Shown here: in pieces, positions 59,373-64,000 of the stretch | Layout: each line of letters begins with the position of its first letter | How positions within the stretch are numbered: position 1 is the first letter of the stretch | Origin: Deinococcus humi | Lineage (GTDB): Bacteria; Deinococcota; Deinococci; Deinococcales; Deinococcaceae | Direction: 5' to 3' | Length of the DNA stretch: 64,000 bases | NCBI RefSeq assembly: GCF_014201875.1 | Contig: NZ_JACHFL010000020.1 | Coordinates: 21,938-85,937 of the forward strand | Program-made: the position numbers and the translations under genes | The notes under the pieces: generated by a model | Seen by the model: the letters and a program-made list of their open reading frames with translations, nothing else | Database searches by the model: none | Told to the model about the DNA's origin: nothing

Positions 59373-59808
59373 GGCGCTCCCTCCTTGTTGACCGGGGTGT
59401 TGGGCGCGGGGTTCGGACCAGACCGGCGGCCCGGCCGACGGCGTGGCCCACCTGCATCTCACGCGTCACCAGCAGCGGCACGGGCCGCTCGTCCACGTCG
59501 GGGTCCAGGCTGTCCAGGCCGCTGAACCACCAGTTGACAAAATGTTCCACCACACCCGGATAGGGCAGCAGCAGCCGCTTGACGCCAAAATTGATGAACC
59601 AGGCGGCCAGCAGCAGCGCCAGGCACAGCAGCAGTTTGGGAGCCGGACTGACAAACAGCTTGGCACTGAGCATGGTCGAGAAATAGAACACCGCGCCCAG
59701 CACGATGAGGTCCGAGAAATCGATGTACGAAATAAACCCGAAGCGGCCCTGGGTCATGTAACACCGGTGGCGCAGCGGGTTGGCTTCGCCCGTGGCCGCT
59801 TTAACCAT
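59341..59808 (-). CDS. VirB3/TrbD-like membrane protein
   Basis: 155 residues with two hydrophobic segments (FSDLIVLGAVFYFSTMLSAK, LLLCLALLLAAWFINFGVK) followed by a basic tail (RSTRRERRVRKEAKKVR) that overlaps the VirB4 start. Position between the pilin and VirB4 is the standard one for VirB3. Start 59808, or ATG 59757 after the CYMTQGRF region. Confidence 0.65.
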   Translation of the reverse strand: MVKAATGEANPLRHRCYMTQGRFGFISYIDFSDLIVLGAVFYFSTMLSAKLFVSPAPKLLLCLALLLAAWFINFGVKRLLLPYPGVVEHFVNWWFSGLDSLDPDVDERPVPLLVTREMQVGHAVGRAAGLVRTPRPTPRSTRRERRVRKEAKKVR

Positions 59809-59822
59809 GCGAGGTCATGGGC

Positions 59823-60164
59823 TTATGCCCCCGCCGGTGCCGCGCAGCCCGCGCCGAACAGGGCGGTGCTGATGGCCGCCGCCGACAGCACGATCACGGC
59901 CCCGATCACGCCGTTTTTGAAGTTGGTGAAGGCATTCATCTCCCCGGCCAACTTCCCCCAACCGAAGGTCAGCAGCAAAATGGCCCCGGCCACCGCCACC
60001 AGGGCGGGGCTGGAGAGGATGCCCACGATCCAGCAGCCAATGTTCCTGAAGACGCCGACGGGATCGCTGCCGACGTTGGCCGCTCCGGGGGCGGCCCACG
60101 CGCTTCCCATCACCGTCAACACCAGCGTCATGAACGCGGCCTTCTGGATGTTCCGTTTCTCCAT
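59823..60164 (-). CDS. VirB2/TrbC-type pilin
   Basis: 113 residues from ATG 60164 with GGAGGAA upstream. A signal-like N-terminus (FMTLVLTVMGSAWAAPGAA) is followed by two hydrophobic helices (IVGILSSPALVAVAGAILLL, GVIGAVIVLSAAAISTALF), as in conjugative pilins. The two Cys (NIGCWIV, GAGCAAP) could form the disulfide found in some VirB2 proteins. First gene of the minus-strand secretion operon. Confidence 0.8.
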   Translation of the reverse strand: MEKRNIQKAAFMTLVLTVMGSAWAAPGAANVGSDPVGVFRNIGCWIVGILSSPALVAVAGAILLLTFGWGKLAGEMNAFTNFKNGVIGAVIVLSAAAISTALFGAGCAAPAGA

Positions 60165-60257
60165 ACTGTTTCCTCCTGTGGATGACCGTTCACGCCTGGC
60201 GGTGTTCGGCCTGTGGATATTAACATAAATATTCATAATCTTTGCTAGGGTGTGGGG

Positions 60258-62246
60258 ATGGACAACCAGCCCTCTGCGGACCCCCACGGCGTTGCTGCGG
60301 TCACCCCGTCTCCAGCTCCTGAATCCACAGCCAGCGGGGAGCCGCAGGGAGTGTCCTGGCAGGCCCTCAAAGACCGTTTTCTGGAGGGCGTCCAGGCCGA
60401 AGGGTTTGCCGGGGTGCCGGAACCGGACCGCCAGGAGTTCGCGCCGTTTCTGGCCAAGCTCAACGCCAGGAATCCGGCGCTGGCCCGAGAGCTGGTCCAG
60501 GAGACCCGGCGCCTGCGGCGTGGCCTGGAGCTGCCGTCCTCGGCCGCCGCCCGCCGCCGGGAGCGCAGCCGCGACACCCGGCGCGTGCTGCTGATGCGGC
60601 AGACCCCTGACGGCCGCTGGGTGCTGGACAAACAGAAAGCGCCGGTCTACGGCATGCTGGGCCTGCTGGCCCTGGGCGGCCTGCTGACCGCCATCTATGC
60701 GCTGCCGAAACTCGACGGGAAATCTGCCCTCGTTGCCACCCCAGCGGCCCCCAACACCTCGCCGGACGTGTCCCCCGCACCCGTCACGGACTCCGCCAGC
60801 CGAGAGGCGCTGGAGCGTTCGCGTGAGCAGCTCCGCCAGGTGCGTGCCAACAAGACGGTGGCTGCTCCCCTCTCCCCGGCGGCCAAGAGCCCTTTGGCCA
60901 CCACCCCGGCCAGGCCCAAGGCGCTAACCACCACTCAGAACCCGCCTCCCCCGCCTACCGTGCCGGTGGCCCCCGCGAGGTCCGCCGACTTTCAACCGGT
61001 GGCCGATACAGCCCGCACGACCTCTGGTTTTCAGCCTCAACGCGGGGCGACTTCCCCCAGCACTGTGGCCCCCCAAAGCTTGTCGTATGCGCCCTCCTCT
61101 GCGGCGCCAGGAGTGCTGCCTTTTGGGGCCGATTCGGTGGTTGCTGCGCGGCCCCCTGAAGCGGTGCCAAGCGACACTCCACCCTCGAGCAGGCCGGCGC
61201 CCCCCGTGACCACGCCCCGCCTGAGCGCTCCAACAGCCCAGAAGCCTCCGGCATCTCCCAGTCCGGCCGGGACGACTGCACCTGCCCCGGTCACCCCGAC
61301 ACCCCCTCCAGTGGTCCTCAAGGCGCCCGCGCCTGCCCTTCCCCCACCGCTGAACATTGCTGGCAGTGACCCCCCGGCAGCCCCCGCTCCGGCTCTACCG
61401 GACAGCGCCGAGGCGACCACGCCCTTCGGGGGCGACTTCGGCCCACCGCCCAGCGTGGTCTCGGAGGCGGCTGCCCCTCAAGACCCTCCAGGCACCACGG
61501 TCACTGGGTCCGCCGCCTCCAGCCCCACGGCCTTCGCTCGCGGCATGGTCTATGAGCGCAAACCCCAGGCGGGGCCGGCAGATCAGCCCACCTCCGCTGC
61601 AACCCCACCGCCCACCTCCACGTCAACGGGAACGGAAACCCCCTTCGGTTCGGACGCCGTCAACCCTCCCTCAAAGATCGGGGCAACCGGGCCGTTCACG
61701 CCGTTGCAACAGATTCCGGCCACCCTGCTGACTGGCATTCGCACGCCCAATGGCGGGTCCGTGCCGGTGGTGGCCGTGACTGCTGAGGGTGGCTCCTTCG
61801 TGGGGGTGGCGACGGTCAATGCCGCTCTTGCGCGGGTGGACATTCTGTTTCGGCGCTACATCGCGCCGGACGGGAACATCCATCAGGTTGACGCGCTGGC
61901 TTACGCCCGTGACGGCAATGGGTTGACCCAGGGGATTCCCGCCGCCGTCGAAGTCTTCGCCCCCACCCTGGCCCTGGACGCAGCGCAGAACAGCGCCAAC
62001 GCGCTCAACACCTACGTTCAGAACGCTGCTGCCGCTGCGCTCAAGGGGGGAAGCGGCACCACCATCAACCTTGGCGACGGCAACACCCTGAGCGGCCCCT
62101 CGGCGGCCTCGCTGGCCCAGACCCTGCTCGGCGGCCTCGGCGCGACGTTCAAGATGCCGGAGAACACCCAGAGCATCCTCCGGGTGGCGTCGGTGAAATC
62201 GACGGCCCCCATGATCGTCATTGCCGGTCTGGGCGGTGGGCAATGA
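60258..62246 (+). CDS. VirB10/TrbI-like secretion protein
   Basis: 662 residues on the opposite strand to the rest of the secretion genes. Cytoplasmic N-terminus, one membrane helix (VYGMLGLLALGGLLTAIYAL) near 140, a proline/threonine-rich periplasmic stretch of about 250 residues, and a C-terminal VirB10 beta-barrel domain (FTPLQQIPATLLTGIRTPNG, VDILFRRYIAPDGNIHQVDA). It would bridge inner membrane and envelope. TAGGGT lies 6 nt before the ATG, a probable leaderless promoter. Confidence 0.8.
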   Translation: MDNQPSADPHGVAAVTPSPAPESTASGEPQGVSWQALKDRFLEGVQAEGFAGVPEPDRQEFAPFLAKLNARNPALARELVQETRRLRRGLELPSSAAARRRERSRDTRRVLLMRQTPDGRWVLDKQKAPVYGMLGLLALGGLLTAIYALPKLDGKSALVATPAAPNTSPDVSPAPVTDSASREALERSREQLRQVRANKTVAAPLSPAAKSPLATTPARPKALTTTQNPPPPPTVPVAPARSADFQPVADTARTTSGFQPQRGATSPSTVAPQSLSYAPSSAAPGVLPFGADSVVAARPPEAVPSDTPPSSRPAPPVTTPRLSAPTAQKPPASPSPAGTTAPAPVTPTPPPVVLKAPAPALPPPLNIAGSDPPAAPAPALPDSAEATTPFGGDFGPPPSVVSEAAAPQDPPGTTVTGSAASSPTAFARGMVYERKPQAGPADQPTSAATPPPTSTSTGTETPFGSDAVNPPSKIGATGPFTPLQQIPATLLTGIRTPNGGSVPVVAVTAEGGSFVGVATVNAALARVDILFRRYIAPDGNIHQVDALAYARDGNGLTQGIPAAVEVFAPTLALDAAQNSANALNTYVQNAAAAALKGGSGTTINLGDGNTLSGPSAASLAQTLLGGLGATFKMPENTQSILRVASVKSTAPMIVIAGLGGGQ

Positions 62247-62536
62247 CGCTGGGCCTGGTTCAGATGGGTCTGGTGGGCCTGTGGTTGCTGGCCGCCATCG
62301 TGACCGGGGTGGCGGCAATTATGGGGTTTGCCCGCACCGGACGCGCTCTGGGTTCTCTCATCATTGCTTCAGTAGCGCTGACTGGATCGTTTCTATCCTT
62401 TCTTTGGCCCAAACTCGGTGATTGGGATTTCTACGCGGCTTTTGGGCTGTACCCGGCCCTGGTGGTGGCCGCCACCGCCCTGGTGCTGCCGTTGGCGGGC
62501 CGCCTGCTGCTCAAGCGAACTTCAAATGTGGACTGA
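62243..62536 (+). CDS. small membrane protein after VirB10
   Basis: 97 residues; ATGA overlap with VirB10. Three hydrophobic segments (VQMGLVGLWLLAAIVTGVAA, LGSLIIASVALTGSFLSFL, FGLYPALVVAATALVLPLAG). No known family; probably part of the secretion system. Confidence 0.6.
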   Translation: MTLGLVQMGLVGLWLLAAIVTGVAAIMGFARTGRALGSLIIASVALTGSFLSFLWPKLGDWDFYAAFGLYPALVVAATALVLPLAGRLLLKRTSNVD

Positions 62537-62671
62537 TCCGAACCACGGCAGCGCTCATTTCTATTCCATTCGAGTTCATTCGAGCGGCTCGGCATGCGTG
62601 GGTTCTGGGCCTGGACGTACAGAGCGGCCTGCAAGGCCAAGCTGAGGACCGCTCATGTCAACCAAGAATGC

Positions 62672-62908
62672 TTACAGCTTCGGCGCAACCCGGTACTGTC
62701 CACCATGCACACCCGCTGGAGCCTTTTCGACGACAACGAAACCCGCATCGATCAGACCAGACAGCGCATTGGACCATGTGCGGGAGCTGCCGCCCAGGTC
62801 CGCCGCCAGACTGCGCGCGGAATGCTCGCCGGGATTGCTGTGAATGTGCAGCCACACCAGCTTTTCGGAGACGCTGGAGCTGTGCAGGCTTACGGGTAAT
62901 CGTTTCAC
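62672..62908 (-). CDS. winged-helix protein
   Basis: 78 residues from GTG 62908 with GGAGG upstream. Pattern LHSSSVSEKLVWLHIHSNPG, SARSLAADLGGSSRTWSNAL, LIDAGFVVVEKAPAG is a MarR/replication-type winged helix. Its role is likely transcriptional or replication control. The regions on either side (62537-62671, 62909-63086) hold no supported gene. Confidence 0.65.
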   Translation of the reverse strand: MKRLPVSLHSSSVSEKLVWLHIHSNPGEHSARSLAADLGGSSRTWSNALSGLIDAGFVVVEKAPAGVHGGQYRVAPKL

Positions 62909-63086
62909 GGGAAGACCTCCGATGCTCAAGCTGGGTGGGGCTGAGGCGCGGGCGCGGGCGGGAGCTGAGGGCGGTAAAGCCTGAGCCTGCTGGTCTCCAC
63001 GCCCCAGCCCCTGTTGCTGCCTGGCCCATTCATCACGGTTCTTTTGAAGTGGCCCACCCTCTGACTGGATGGGCCACCCTGCCGGG

Positions 63087-63431
63087 CTAGGCGCTGATCG
63101 GGTGAGCGGGCGTGACTGGACCCGCTGGGGGCTTCTGAGTACAGGCGGCCTGAATCACAACCGCCAGACGGTCAGCGACAGCCTGGAGCATTTGATTGGG
63201 GTCATGACACCCGCTCATCATCACATCCAACATGACATAGCCCAGATAGAGTCCTAAAGCCTCGGAAGCGCCCTCCCGGCGTCTGAGTTCGGGGGTGGGC
63301 ATTCCGTCGTGAAACAGGAGGCCATGTGGGTGAGCCTGGGTGATCCCCAGCAGCGCGACATAGTGTGCAATGGCGTCGTCCAGCTCCAAGGCGAAAAAGT
63401 CGTCGGATATCCCAAACTTTGCTATGGTCAT
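63087..63431 (-). CDS. hypothetical protein, operator-controlled
   Basis: 114 residues from ATG 63431, with GGGAGG 6 nt upstream. Mostly helical (DDFFALELDDAIAHYVALLG, GASEALGLYLGYVMLDVMMS, MLQAVADRLAVVIQAACTQK), no known domain. It is the only gene driven from promoter D. Its leader holds a GTAGGGGG / CCCCCTAC hairpin at 63450-63481. Confidence 0.55.
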   Translation of the reverse strand: MTIAKFGISDDFFALELDDAIAHYVALLGITQAHPHGLLFHDGMPTPELRRREGASEALGLYLGYVMLDVMMSGCHDPNQMLQAVADRLAVVIQAACTQKPPAGPVTPAHPISA

Positions 63432-63488
63432 CTTGACCTCCCAGGTCACGTAGGGGGTTCCCGTGAGAAGTTGCCCCCTACAAGACAT

Positions 63489-63517
63489 AGTGTAGCATTT
63501 TATGCTTACTATGTCAA
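63489..63517 (-). promoter_or_regulatory. palindromic-operator promoter, copy D (divergent sequence)
   Basis: Minus strand TTGACA (63517-63512), 17-bp spacer, TACACT (63494-63489). The outer operator arms GACATAGT / ACTATGTC are kept, but the centre is AGCAT-AAA-ATGCT instead of CCGCAAATGCGG. It is thus a related site with a different inner half. Confidence 0.75.
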
Positions 63518-63689
63518 GCGTTTAAGCCCGCCCAGCGCGGGTTTTTCGCTTTTCGATTAGGATAAGGTGTGGGCGGTCGTGGCCTCGCCTGCACCCCTCC
63601 TTTTGCTGATCACTGGTCGGACAGGTCTGGCCCTTATCGCTCCTGGCCCCCTCCTCCTGCTTCTGCCGGGGCCAGAGGGGGTAGACGGA

Positions 63690-63785
63690 GCGTTGCTCTG
63701 GGCGGCTGCGGGAGGCGTTTCATCAGCCCGCTGGGTTGCCGCCCAGAGCGCCCTTAGCTCCGGCTCAGGGGGATGCTTCCCCCTC
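63690..63785. ncRNA. 3' module of the structured element, copy 3
   Basis: GCTCTGGGCGGC (63695-63706) pairs with GCCGCCCAGAGC (63738-63749) around GCGGG-N13-CCCGC; then AGGGGGA / TCCCCCT (63767-63784). Compared with copy 1 the long stem has three double, base-pair-preserving changes, and the loop GGCGTTTCATCA is identical. Confidence 0.55.
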
Positions 63786-63826
63786 CTATTGATCACGGCG
63801 TAAGTGTGGGCTGGTAAGCTGAAGGT

Positions 63827-64000
63827 GTGGTCGAATGGCATCCTTCCAAATACTCCCGTGCTCAGCTGGAAGAACGTCGGCTGGCCGCGACGCCATGGCT
63901 TCAAAAGGGCAAGCATTCACAGCAGGAGATTGCCCAGCACTTCGGGGTTTCGGTGCACACCGTCAGCAACTGGAAGAAGCGCCTGAAACGCACCGGCAGT
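63827..64000 (+). CDS. IS630-type transposase, N-terminal part at window end
   Basis: 58 codons from GTG 63827 to the window end. EWHPSKYSRAQLEERRLAAT, then a helix-turn-helix HSQQEIAQHFGVSVHTVSNW and KKRLKRTG, the N-terminal DNA-binding part typical of IS630-family transposases in Deinococcus. The rest lies beyond the window. The IS left end should be within the preceding 40 bp. Confidence 0.75.
   Translation, partial: MVEWHPSKYSRAQLEERRLAATPWLQKGKHSQQEIAQHFGVSVHTVSNWKKRLKRTGS

Overview
The window looks like a piece of a Deinococcus replicon, probably a megaplasmid or a chromosome region carrying an integrated plasmid or conjugative element. This is inferred from the high GC content, the Deinococcus-like protein families, and several start codons that lie 5-7 nt after a TANNNT -10 box (the leaderless promoter layout common in this genus). 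No rRNA, tRNA or complete CRISPR array was seen.

Region 1 (1-12.3 kb) holds stress and redox cargo: a broken TMEM175-like channel, an MFS exporter, two AraC regulators, a TetR regulator next to an epimerase (both with matching TATCANTGATA operators), two SDR oxidoreductases, IS3 and IS110 remnants, a single-domain response regulator, and an HxlR regulator (nonsense mutated) divergent from an NmrA/alcohol-dehydrogenase pair.

Region 2 (12.6-19.8 kb) is a signalling island: a GGDEF protein, a PAS-HD-GYP protein, an operon of DUF4388 protein, MglA-like small GTPase, roadblock/LC7 protein and an unrecognised partner, then an HD-GYP protein, followed by a frameshifted serine resolvase with a res-like region.

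Region 3 (19.8-33.1 kb) is mixed: DUF808, MgtC and DUF475/TerC-type membrane proteins, a secreted alpha/beta hydrolase, a second GGDEF paralogue, an SF1 helicase with an unfamiliar C-terminus, secreted and small proteins, and an RNase J/CPSF-like metallo-beta-lactamase protein.

Region 4 (33.1-64 kb) is the plasmid or element backbone. It has a likely replication initiator translationally coupled to an upstream ORF with a possible antisense RNA, ParA with a small partner, a prim-pol, a Fic/antitoxin pair, a PadR pair, a tyrosine integrase coupled to a membrane protein, an XRE repressor, and a type IV secretion cluster (VirB2, 3, 4, 5-like, 6, 10 and a SpoIIIAA/Ycf45-like ATPase). No relaxase or VirD4 coupling protein lies inside the window.

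The two most unusual systems are in region 4. First, a three-gene operon (40445 down to 36812) encodes a PepF-type oligoendopeptidase, a signal-peptide-bearing precursor with two copies of the core LAMPGGGDWEPEPEN, and a helical-repeat protein. The copies differ by six synonymous and no non-synonymous changes. This is the layout of a Phr/Rap-like peptide signalling cassette. Second, a GC-rich, strongly structured element of about 520 bp occurs twice (45.1 and 51.25 kb), with a third copy of its 3' part at 63.7 kb. Its stems show compensatory changes, and one hairpin has its 12-nt loop inverted between copies. Each copy abuts a promoter whose 17-bp spacer holds a palindromic operator (TTGACA-N17-TACTAT type); four such promoters form a small regulon, probably under the XRE protein at 49937-50197.
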